DNA of 42,115 bases from positions 1 to 42,115 of the forward strand of contig MGBV01000262.1 of the NCBI GenBank assembly GCA_001788415.1, read 5' to 3'. The notes beneath the pieces are model-generated. The model was not told where the DNA came from and ran no database searches. It was given only the letters and a program-made list of their open reading frames with translations. Below, piece by piece: positions 8,763 through 14,391 of the stretch (position 1 is the first letter of the stretch; each line of letters begins with the position of its first letter). A program made the position numbers and the translations under genes. The DNA comes from Candidatus Rokubacteria bacterium GWC2_70_16 (lineage in GTDB: Bacteria; Methylomirabilota; Methylomirabilia; Rokubacteriales; CSP1-6).

Positions 8763-9709
8763 TGAAAATCGTCCCGCTGGCGGCCGAGTCGCTGGGCGTG
8801 CGCTCCGTGGCGACCTACGTCGAGTGCGGGGCGACCCGGCTCGTCATCGACCCGGGCGCCTCGCTGGCCCCGAGCCGCTTCAACCTCCCCCCGGCCGACG
8901 CCGAGTGGGAGGCGCTCAAGCGGGCCAACGACCGCATCTCCGGCTACGCGGCGCGCGCCGGGTGGGTGTTCGTCAGCCACTACCACGAGGACCACTTCCG
9001 CTACGATCCGGCGCTCTACCGGGACCGCGGCGTGTGGGCCAAGGATCCCGCGCGGATGATCACCCCGAGCCAGGAGGGGCGGGCGCGGGAGCTGTGGAAG
9101 GCGCTGGAAGGGCAGTGCCGGCTTGACGCCGCCGAGGGGCGGCGCTACGAGACGGCGGATTGCGTGCTTCACGCCTCGCCTCCGCTGGCCCACGGCGTCG
9201 AGGGCAGCGGCCTCGGCTACGTGGTGGCGCTGACCGTGACGGACCGCCGCGAGGGCTTCCGCTTCGTCCACGCCTCGGACGTGCAGGGGCCGCTCTCCGC
9301 CGTGGCCGCGGCGTACCTGACGCGCGAGCGCCCGAGCCTGCTGTACCTCTCGGGTCCGCCGGCCTACCTGGAAGCGCGCCTCGGGCGCGCGCTCATCGAG
9401 CAGGGGGTGGAGCATCTGCTGCGAGTGATGGATCGCACGGGGTGCCGCGTGATCATGGACCATTACGCCCTGCGGGACGACGGGTACCCCGAGCGGTTCA
9501 GGCGGCTCTGGGAGACGGGCCGGGTCGTGACGGCGGCGGGCTTTCTCGGGCTCGAGGACCAGCCGCTGGAGGCCCGGCGGCGGCGCCTCTGGGAGATCAC
9601 GCGGAAGCCCGCCGGACGCATGCAGCCGCGATTGAAGAGCGACAGGGCGTCGGGTAAGATGGCGGCGCCTCACCCATCCCGGCGCACGAAAGGGGGACGA
9701 TCCGGATGA
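8762..9709 (+). CDS. UPF0282-type metallo-beta-lactamase-fold protein
   Basis: A 315-aa predicted metal-dependent hydrolase. The N-terminus ([21 protein letters not shown], then LVIDPG and SRFNLPP) closely resembles the UPF0282 family, which from memory is best known from archaea. The metal-binding motif SHYHEDHF near residue 75 is the HxHxDH signature of the fold, and HASDVQGP and MDHY in the second half look like the later metal-ligand positions. ATG at 8762 shares one base with the SDR stop (TGATG), and the stop overlaps the next ATG (ATGA). The long ORF-track version starting at 8282 is read-through inside the SDR gene. No reaction is established for the family to my knowledge. Confidence 0.82.
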   Translation: MKIVPLAAESLGVRSVATYVECGATRLVIDPGASLAPSRFNLPPADAEWEALKRANDRISGYAARAGWVFVSHYHEDHFRYDPALYRDRGVWAKDPARMITPSQEGRARELWKALEGQCRLDAAEGRRYETADCVLHASPPLAHGVEGSGLGYVVALTVTDRREGFRFVHASDVQGPLSAVAAAYLTRERPSLLYLSGPPAYLEARLGRALIEQGVEHLLRVMDRTGCRVIMDHYALRDDGYPERFRRLWETGRVVTAAGFLGLEDQPLEARRRRLWEITRKPAGRMQPRLKSDRASGKMAAPHPSRRTKGGRSG

Positions 9710-10173
9710 GCGACGCCAAGACGCTCGGCATCGGAGATGCGGCTCCCGACTTCACGCTGAAAGGCATCGGCCTCAAGGAAGTGAGCCTCAGAGACTTCCG
9801 CGGCAAGACCGTCGTCGTGCTCTTCTATCCGCTGGACTGGACGCCCGGCTGATCTACCTGCATGCCCGCCTTCGACAAGCGTGTGAAGGACTTCGAGGCG
9901 GCCAATACCCAGGTGCTGGGTATCAGCACGGACAGCCCCTTCAGCCACGAGAACTGGGCGAAGTCGGTCGGCATCTCGAACTACCCGCTGCTCGCGGACG
10001 TGCACCGGAGCGCGGCGAAGGACTGGGGCGTGTACTGGCCCGACTGGAACGCCAACGTGCGCGCGACCTTCATCGTGGACGGCGACGGCACGGTGCGCTT
10101 CATCGAGCGTTACGCCAAGGGCCAGCTCCCCGACCCGGACAAGATCCTGGCCGAGGTCAAGAAGCTCGGCTAG
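9706..10173 (+). CDS. Peroxiredoxin with in-frame TGA at the peroxidatic position (probable selenoprotein)
   Basis: A 155-codon AhpC/TSA-Bcp type peroxiredoxin that reduces peroxides. The frame runs MSDAKTLGIGDAAPDFTLKG, then VVVLFYPLDWTPG, then TGA (9850-9852, residue 49), then STCMPAFDKRVKDF and on to the end with no further stop. The family motif is TxxC with the peroxidatic cysteine exactly where the TGA lies, so the motif reads TPGU-STC if TGA encodes selenocysteine, with Cys52 three residues later. Both sides of the TGA are well-conserved peroxiredoxin sequence in one frame. A SECIS-like hairpin follows 16 nt after the TGA. The ORF track lists only the 3' part from Met 9862. A point mutation or base error (TGC to TGA) is the alternative. 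ATGA overlap with the upstream gene. Confidence 0.8.
9869..9889 (+). promoter_or_regulatory. Candidate bacterial SECIS hairpin
   Basis: CCUUC (9869-9873) pairs with GAAGG (9885-9889) around an 11-nt loop that begins with G. The loop starts 21 nt after the TGA. This fits my recollection of the loose bacterial SECIS rules: apical loop roughly 16-37 nt after UGA, a stem of at least 4 bp, and a G in the first two loop bases. A G-U pair can extend the stem. Stems this short are frequent by chance, so this is only supporting evidence. Confidence 0.4.
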
Positions 10174-10420
10174 CGCCGGGCCAATGAACTTCGCCATGGC
10201 TCGCTCACGCTCGCCGGATTCCCATGTCCGCTCGCCTCACCTACGGCTGCGGCTCGCCCGGCCGGGTTCTCGGTCGGCGCGGGCGCTCAACGTACACCCA
10301 CGTACGCCTCGCGCCCGCGCCGGCTCGCTCCGCTCGCCCGCATGCCCCTTGTCGCTCGCCTCGCCTGCGGCTCCGGCTCGCCCGGCGGGGCCTCGTCTGG
10401 CTCGTTCCTTGGCCCGGCGC
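10173..10420. repeat. Dispersed foldback repeat, copy 1 (248 bp)
   Basis: Perfect 12-bp terminal inverted repeats, GCGCCGGGCCAA at 10173-10184 and its reverse complement at 10409-10420, bound this element. The centre holds a second perfect hairpin, CGGCGCGGGCGC (10275-10286) with GCGCCCGCGCCG (10311-10322), containing a small CGTAC-ACCCAC-GTACG stem. A second copy lies at 26504-26743. The first base of the element is the G of the peroxiredoxin's TAG stop codon. No convincing protein is encoded, although one frame is open through both copies. Confidence 0.85.
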
Positions 10421-10430
10421 GTGTGACCCG

Positions 10431-10571
10431 GGCCGGGGCGGGGGCCCTCCCCGCGGAACCGTGGCTTCTGCGCGATGCCGGAGCCGAGGCGCTCGGTCTC
10501 GTGGCTCCCCAGGAGGCATCGCCACGGGAGGCGACTCAGCGTGTTCCGCGGGGAGGGCCCCCGCCCCGGCC
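10431..10571. repeat. 141-bp inverted repeat with 29-bp perfect arms
   Basis: The arms at 10431-10459 and 10543-10571 are exact reverse complements over 29 bp (inner end CCGCGGAAC / GTTCCGCGG). A nested 8-bp pair, GCGATGCC with GGCATCGC, lies within the loop. The structure is distinct from the adjacent 248-bp repeat and would form a very stable hairpin on either strand. It lies just upstream of the SRPBCC promoter. It may be a MITE-like element or a strong transcription barrier. No coding potential is apparent. Together with copy 1 of the dispersed repeat it fills the gene-free stretch 10174-10624. Confidence 0.75.
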
Positions 10572-10583
10572 GGCCCTGCGGGT

Positions 10584-10612
10584 TTGACGCCTGCGGCACG
10601 GCTGCATATGAT
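10584..10612 (+). promoter_or_regulatory. Sigma-70-type promoter for the SRPBCC gene
   Basis: TTGACG (10584-10589), a 17-bp spacer, then TATGAT (10607-10612). The ATG at 10625 is 12 nt beyond the -10, so the leader would be about 5 nt. No Shine-Dalgarno is visible. Confidence 0.7.
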
Positions 10613-10624
10613 AGCGCCGCGCGC

Positions 10625-11125
10625 ATGGCCGACCACGTGCTCGAGTCCCGCGTCTGGCTGCCCTGTCCCCGCCCGCAGGTCTTCGAGTTCTTCGCGGACC
10701 CGCGCCACCTGGCGCTCGTCCAGCCGCCCTCGGCGCAGCTCGCCTGGCTGGCCCCGCCTGCGGCGCGGCTCGAGGCGGGGGCGGTGCTCGATTTCGCGGT
10801 GCGCGTCCTGGGCCTCCCCGTTCGCTGGCGCGTCATGATCCGGGAATTCGACCCGCCGTACCGCTTCGTGGACGCGCAGCTCCGCGGCCCCTTCGCGCGC
10901 TGGGAGCACCGGCACCGCTTCCTCGAGGGTCCCGAGCGGGAGGGGGGCACAGGTCCTGCCGGCACGTGGGTGGAGGATCGCGTGACCTATCGACTGCCGG
11001 CGGGCCCGCTGGGTGTCGTCGCTCATGCGCTCTTCGCTCGACGGCGGATCGTGCGACTCTTCGCCCACCGGCAGTCGCGGCTGCGCGAGCTGCTCTCCTC
11101 GCCCTTGACTAGCGGGAGCGCGTGA
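10625..11125 (+). CDS. SRPBCC (START-like) ligand-binding domain protein
   Basis: A 166-aa protein whose pattern fits the SRPBCC helix-grip fold. It begins HVLESRVWLPCPRPQVFEFF with FADPRHLALVQPP, the usual first strand and helix, and ends with a long amphipathic helix after RVTYRLPAGPLG. The family binds hydrophobic ligands, and some members are annotated as cell-division-inhibitor-like or cyclase-like proteins. The function here is unknown. The ORF-track start at 10475 lies in the hairpin element. The ATG at 10625, directly after a good promoter, is preferred. The 3' end overlaps the convergent nth gene by 17 nt. Confidence 0.78.
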   Translation: MADHVLESRVWLPCPRPQVFEFFADPRHLALVQPPSAQLAWLAPPAARLEAGAVLDFAVRVLGLPVRWRVMIREFDPPYRFVDAQLRGPFARWEHRHRFLEGPEREGGTGPAGTWVEDRVTYRLPAGPLGVVAHALFARRRIVRLFAHRQSRLRELLSSPLTSGSA

Positions 11126-11786
11126 CACCCACGCGAGGGCAGAGGTCCCGCACCGGGCAGATCGAGCACTTCGGGGAGACGGGTAGGCAGAGGTTCTGGC
11201 CGAAGGCCACCAGCAGGTCGTTGTAGCCGATCCAGTGGCGGCGCGGTAGCCGGGCCCGGAGCGCCATCTCGCTCTCCTCGGGCGTGCGGGTCCTCACGTA
11301 GCCGAGCCGGTTGGAGATGCGGTGGACGTGGACGTCCACGCAGATGCCCGGCTTGTGGAAGCCCACGGTGACCACCAGGTTGGCCGTCTTCCTGCCGACG
11401 CCCTTGAGGGTCAGGAGCGCGTCGATGGTGTCGGGCACCCGGCCGTCGAAGCGCTCCAGCAGGTCGCGGCAGACCCCGAGGAGGACGCGGGCCTTGGTGC
11501 GGTAGAAGCCCACGGGGAAGATGGCGCGCTCGATCGAGGACGGCGCCAGACGCAGCATGGCGCCGGGCGTGTCGGCCAGGGCGAAGAGCCGCTCGGCGGC
11601 GGGCCCCGTCGTCTCGTCCTTGGTGCGGAGCGAGAGCAGGCAGGCGATGAGCACGCGGAACGGGTCGCGACGGCGCTGGGCCACCTCGGCCAGCGCCGTC
11701 GGGCGCCAGCGGGGGTAGTCCTTCCGGAGGCGGGCGATGATCCGGCCGATGGCCGGCCGGGAGCGAGGCGGGCGGGGTCCCTTCAG
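11109..11786 (-). CDS. nth: Endonuclease III-type DNA glycosylase/AP lyase, probable CTG start
   Basis: A base-excision-repair enzyme removing oxidised pyrimidines. It has LLSLRTKDETT (in place of the usual LLSAQTTD), the helix-hairpin-helix LKGVGRKTANLVV with the catalytic lysine, the catalytic aspartate in VDVHVHRISNRLG, and a C-terminal [4Fe-4S] site with exact C-x6-C-x2-C-x5-C spacing (C..C-SI-C-PVRDL-C). The ORF track starts at GTG 11684, which omits the first family helix. The upstream frame supplies it (IGRIIARLRKDYPRW), and the only plausible start is CTG at 11786, overlapping the TPR stop as CTGA, giving 225 aa (E. coli Nth is 211). The 3' end overlaps the convergent SRPBCC gene. Confidence 0.9.
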   Translation of the reverse strand: MKGPRPPRSRPAIGRIIARLRKDYPRWRPTALAEVAQRRRDPFRVLIACLLSLRTKDETTGPAAERLFALADTPGAMLRLAPSSIERAIFPVGFYRTKARVLLGVCRDLLERFDGRVPDTIDALLTLKGVGRKTANLVVTVGFHKPGICVDVHVHRISNRLGYVRTRTPEESEMALRARLPRRHWIGYNDLLVAFGQNLCLPVSPKCSICPVRDLCPRVGVTRSR

Positions 11787-12517
11787 GAGCGGTCCTTGAT
11801 GGAGTCCAGGATCTCGCGGGCCTGCCTGGAGTCCTTGACCGTCCAGTCCGCCGGATTGCGGGGCGCCTTCTCGTCGAGCACGGCCCGGAGCTCCCGCCGC
11901 GCCTCGTCGAAGCGCTTCTTCTTGATGAGGGTCTTCGCCAGCCCCACGCGGAGTCCCGTGTACCTCGGGTCCAGCTCGAGCCCCTTGCGAAACATCTCCT
12001 CGGACTTGTCGAGATCGCCGCCGAAGAGACCGGGGACCTCCGCGTACACGCTGCCTGCCAGCGAGTAGGCGCCCACCAGCTTGGGGTCGAGCTCGAGCGC
12101 GGTGCGCATGCCCTCCTTCACGGTGGGCACGAGGAAGAGCGAGCGCATGACCCCCTTCGTCTGTCCCCAGCGCCCGGCGTTGGTGGCGTGCCAGAAATGG
12201 GCCAGCGCGCTCCGGGGGGCCAGCTCCACGGCGCGCTTGGCCGCCTGGCGGCCGCGGTCATAGGCCTCGAGCTTCTCCTCAGGGGTTTTCGCGCGGACGT
12301 CCCCCCACATGTAGGAGATCTGGGCGAGCGCGAGGAAGTTGTCGAGGTGCGAGTCCGTTTTCAGCGCCTCGGTGAGGCCCTGGTAGAGGCGGTCGAGACG
12401 GGCCGGGTCCTCGTGGTAGCGGGTGTCCCAGGTCCGCAGCTCGGCCACCAGCGGGGACTGGGCGGAGGCCCCCCCGGCCGCGGTGAGGACGAGGAGCGCT
12501 GCCAGGAGTGCGCGCAC
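11783..12517 (-). CDS. Exported tetratricopeptide-repeat protein
   Basis: A 244-aa protein with an N-terminal signal peptide (RALLAALLVLTAAGGASAQS) and TPR-like helical repeats through the rest, for example RAVELAPRSALAHFWHA, ALELDPKLVGAYSLAGSVYA and KGLELDPRYTGLRVGLAKTL. The insertion VPGLFGGDLDKSEEMFRKGL resembles periplasmic TPR proteins of the TRAP-transporter T-component type, but that is only a resemblance. Start choice: the ATG at 12526 overlaps the T of a TTGACA-17-TAGCAT promoter, whereas GTG at 12517 lies exactly 7 nt after the -10, so a leaderless GTG start is favoured. The stop overlaps the probable CTG start of nth. Confidence 0.8.
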   Translation of the reverse strand: MRALLAALLVLTAAGGASAQSPLVAELRTWDTRYHEDPARLDRLYQGLTEALKTDSHLDNFLALAQISYMWGDVRAKTPEEKLEAYDRGRQAAKRAVELAPRSALAHFWHATNAGRWGQTKGVMRSLFLVPTVKEGMRTALELDPKLVGAYSLAGSVYAEVPGLFGGDLDKSEEMFRKGLELDPRYTGLRVGLAKTLIKKKRFDEARRELRAVLDEKAPRNPADWTVKDSRQAREILDSIKDRS

Positions 12518-12524
12518 GTGGCCC

Positions 12525-12553
12525 ATGCTAGGGCGGCCGTGGCCGGGTGTCAA
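12525..12553 (-). promoter_or_regulatory. Leaderless sigma-70-type promoter for the TPR gene
   Basis: On the minus strand TTGACA (12553-12548), a 17-bp spacer and TAGCAT (12530-12525). The next seven bases lead straight into the GTG at 12517. It is back to back with the DUF4149 promoter. Confidence 0.7.
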
Positions 12554-12562
12554 CGACGTCGC

Positions 12563-12591
12563 TTGAACCGCCGGGCGGCTCCCGATATGGT
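12563..12591 (+). promoter_or_regulatory. Leaderless sigma-70-type promoter for the DUF4149 gene
   Basis: TTGAAC (12563-12568), a 17-bp spacer and TATGGT (12586-12591), ending 8 nt before the ATG at 12600. No Shine-Dalgarno is present. Confidence 0.68.
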
Positions 12592-12599
12592 AGGGGCGC

Positions 12600-13076
12600 A
12601 TGCGACAGCTCACGATTGTCGCCACGACGTTGTGGCTCGGCGCCATGGGGTTCTTCGCCTTTGTGGCGGCCCCCGCGGCCTTCGGAGTGCTGGGGCGCGA
12701 GTCGGCGGGGCGCCTCATCGCGGCCCTGATGCCCCGCTACCACTGGATCGGCCTGGCGCTGGGGGGGCTGGCGCTGTGCGGGATTATCGGCCGCTGGGGG
12801 CGCGCGGGAGCGGCCCTGCTCGACCGGCTCCCCCTCGCGCTCGTGCTCCTGATGCTTGCCCTCACGGCGTGGTCCTTGTTTGTGCTGCTCCCTCAGGTGG
12901 ACTCGCTCCGGCTGGCGCTGCCACCCGGGCGCGCCACCGAGGCGCTCGCCGCCTCTCCCGAGGCGGCGCGTTTCGCGCGGCTGCACACGCTGTCCACCCT
13001 CCTCGGGCTCAGCGTCATGGCCGCGGGGATCGGCGTGGTGCTCCTGGAGGCGCTGCGCGGCGGGCCCGGGCGCTGA
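12600..13076 (+). CDS. DUF4149-type (TMEM205-like) membrane protein
   Basis: A 158-aa integral membrane protein with four predicted transmembrane helices: LTIVATTLWLGAMGFFAFVAA, a segment around IGLALGGLALCGIIG, LALVLLMLALTAWSLFVLLP, and LLGLSVMAAGIGVVLLEAL. The N-terminal GAMGFFAFVAAPAAFGVLGR and the AGRLIAALMPRYHWIG segment match the DUF4149 pattern. The biochemical role is unknown. It has its own leaderless-type promoter divergent from the TPR gene and ends 12 nt before the convergent TetR remnant. Confidence 0.8.
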   Translation: MRQLTIVATTLWLGAMGFFAFVAAPAAFGVLGRESAGRLIAALMPRYHWIGLALGGLALCGIIGRWGRAGAALLDRLPLALVLLMLALTAWSLFVLLPQVDSLRLALPPGRATEALAASPEAARFARLHTLSTLLGLSVMAAGIGVVLLEALRGGPGR

Positions 13077-13088
13077 CCCGGGCCGGGC

Positions 13089-13622
13089 TCAGCCCGCGAC
13101 GCACGGTGGGGCAGGCGCCGCCAGGGCCAGCAGCGCGCCGACGATGCGGGCAGGGGGCACAGGTCCCCCGTGGCTCGGCGCCTGGAGCAGGCAGCCCTCC
13201 GCGGCGCCGAGGATGATGGCCGCGCAGGCATCGGCGTCGAGATCAGAGCGGAAGGCACCCCGGGCCACACCCTCGGCCAGGATCTCCCTGAGGGAGAGCC
13301 GGCTCTGCTCGCGGAGCCACGCCATCGTCAGCCGATGCTGCTTGTCCTCGCGCGCGCGCGTCCAGCCGGTGAGGAGCAGGCCAGAGAACTCCGGGTCGCT
13401 CTCGCCGTAGGCGCCGAAGAGGATCTCGAGCGCGCCCTCGAGCTTGACCCCGGGCGCCTCGCCGCCCCGCGCCACCCGGGCGAGCTCGCGGACGATGGGC
13501 AGCCCGCGCTCCTCCACCGCCTGGGCCCCCGGCGGCCGCGGTCGGCGGCCGGGGACAGCGGCCCGCCGCCTCGCGCCTGGCGTCGCGCTCGCCGCCCGCT
13601 TCGCGCGCTTCGCTGCCTTCAC
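13089..13622 (-). pseudogene. TetR-family regulator lacking its HTH domain (probable internal deletion)
   Basis: The C-terminal ~110 residues are typical of the TetR ligand-binding/dimerisation domain (GALEILFGAYGESD, GWTRAREDKQHRLTMAWL, DADACAAIILGAAEGCLLQ). The N-terminal part should hold an about 50-residue helix-turn-helix DNA-binding domain. Instead there is a basic, Ala/Arg/Pro-rich stretch (KAAKRAKRAASATPGARRR) joined directly to the second-domain sequence VEERGLPIVRELARVA. The simplest reading is an in-frame internal deletion of the HTH. GTG at 13622 is 6 nt after a TGG-GATAAT extended -10, so the original leaderless promoter seems intact; the ORF-track start is at 13655. It could still make a DNA-binding-defective protein. 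Confidence 0.6.
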
Positions 13623-13628
13623 GGGCTG

Positions 13629-13637
13629 ATTATCCCA
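13629..13637 (-). promoter_or_regulatory. Extended -10 promoter of the TetR-like remnant
   Basis: TGG-GATAAT on the minus strand, with GATAAT at 13634-13629, ends 6 nt before the GTG at 13622. It faces the acyl-CoA dehydrogenase remnant's promoter. Confidence 0.5.
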
Positions 13638-13654
13638 TGCCCGCGCGCGCTGCA

Positions 13655-13684
13655 TTGCGCCCCGGGGAGGCCGCGGGCTAGAAT
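13655..13684 (+). promoter_or_regulatory. Promoter of the acyl-CoA dehydrogenase remnant
   Basis: TTGCGC, an 18-bp spacer and TAGAAT (13679-13684), ending 6 nt before the ATG at 13691. It diverges from the TetR remnant, as expected for a regulator-target pair. Confidence 0.5.
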
Positions 13685-13690
13685 CGTCGC

Positions 13691-13974
13691 ATGGACTTCA
13701 AGCTCTCGCCCGAGGAAGAGCGGTTCCGCGACGGGCTCAGGCGCTGGCTGGAAGCCAGCTCTTCTTCAGCGAGACATGGCAGCGGCTGCTGGAACTGGGG
13801 CTCGAGCTGCAGGGGCCCTACGGAACGCTCTGGCAGGGAAGCGAGCGCGCGGTGGCCGATGGCTGGTGGCAGTTCAGGCATCTCCGCTCGCACGGGGACA
13901 CCATCGCGGGCGGGACGTCGGAGATCATGAAGAACATCCTCAGCGAGCGGGTGTTAGGTTTACCAAAAGACTGA
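13691..13974 (+). pseudogene. Acyl-CoA dehydrogenase remnant with large internal deletion and frameshift
   Basis: The first ~22 codons (MDFKLSPEEERFRDGLRRWL) are a normal acyl-CoA dehydrogenase N-terminus. The frame then breaks. From about 13759 a different frame (+2) gives the family's C-terminal end: SETWQRLLELG, then HGDTIAGGTSEIMKNILSER and VLGLPKD-stop at 13972-13974. The family is about 380 aa, and only about 90 are represented here, so roughly 290 codons have been lost. The ORF track shows only a hybrid 79-aa frame that is not a real product. The neighbouring TetR gene also has an internal deletion, suggesting a decaying regulator-enzyme locus. Confidence 0.8.
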
Positions 13975-14000
13975 CCTCCGTCCCCTCGGGGACGGAGGTC
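13973..14000. terminator. 13-bp perfect hairpin between convergent genes
   Basis: GACCTCCGTCCCC (13973-13985) and its exact reverse complement (13988-14000) with a 2-nt loop. The arms overlap the stop codons of the acyl-CoA dehydrogenase remnant and of the minus-strand FxLYD gene. There is no T tract, so it is a structure-only bidirectional terminator candidate. Confidence 0.55.
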
Positions 14001-14391
14001 ACGGGCTCTGGGTCCCTCCGGGCGCAGCGATCTGGTAGGCCTCGACGCTCACCCTGAAGCGGCGCTCCCGCCCGGCCGAGAGGAGACGCACCTCGAACGG
14101 CGCCGATCCCCGGGGCGGGACGGTCCCCGCCACATAGGTGCGCCCGCGGCTCACCGCGCCCCCCCCCTCGTCGAGTCCCTCGGCCAGCAGCACCACGTGC
14201 TCGTAGGGCACGTTCGAGGCATTCCTGACGTCCCCGAAGATGAGGACGCGGGAGGCGCCCATGCGCTCGGACTGGAAGCTGACGGAGAGGCCCGCGGCGG
14301 ACTGAGGCGTGAAGACCTGCGCGCCGGCGGGGCCGGCGCCGAGGGCGAGCGCGAGGGACAGCCCCAGCAGCGCCAGGAGGCGCGCCATCAT
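13999..14391 (-). CDS. Small exported FxLYD-domain-like protein at the end of the efflux operon
   Basis: A 130-aa protein with a signal peptide (ARLLALLGLSLALALGAGPAGAQ) followed by one beta-rich domain of about 100 residues. Segments such as VLIFGDVRNASNVPYEHVVL, YVAGTVPPRGSAPFEVRL and RFRVSVEAYQ match the FxLYD pattern of short extracytoplasmic beta-sandwich domains. It starts with two adjacent ATGs; the first, at 14391, overlaps the permease stop as ATGA, so it is the last gene of the efflux operon. A role as an accessory periplasmic protein of the ABC permease is inferred only from position. Confidence 0.75.
   Translation of the reverse strand: MMARLLALLGLSLALALGAGPAGAQVFTPQSAAGLSVSFQSERMGASRVLIFGDVRNASNVPYEHVVLLAEGLDEGGGAVSRGRTYVAGTVPPRGSAPFEVRLLSAGRERRFRVSVEAYQIAAPGGTQSP

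Noticed and set aside
9850-9852. TGA as a simple nonsense mutation in a dead peroxiredoxin
   Set aside because: Not excluded, but less favoured: the stop falls exactly on the Cys codon most often replaced by Sec, with no other damage in 155 codons.
9862-10173. Peroxiredoxin as a separate 103-aa gene starting at Met 9862 (ORF track)
   Set aside because: It would lack the first strands and the peroxidatic residue. The continuous frame from 9706 with an ATGA-coupled start is much more convincing.
10184-10426. An 80-codon frame in repeat copy 1 that is also open in copy 2 (shared ALNVHPRTPRAR segment)
   Set aside because: The shared peptide simply follows from the shared DNA. Copy 2 lacks the ATG, composition is Arg/Ala/Pro/Ser-rich, and several frames are open.
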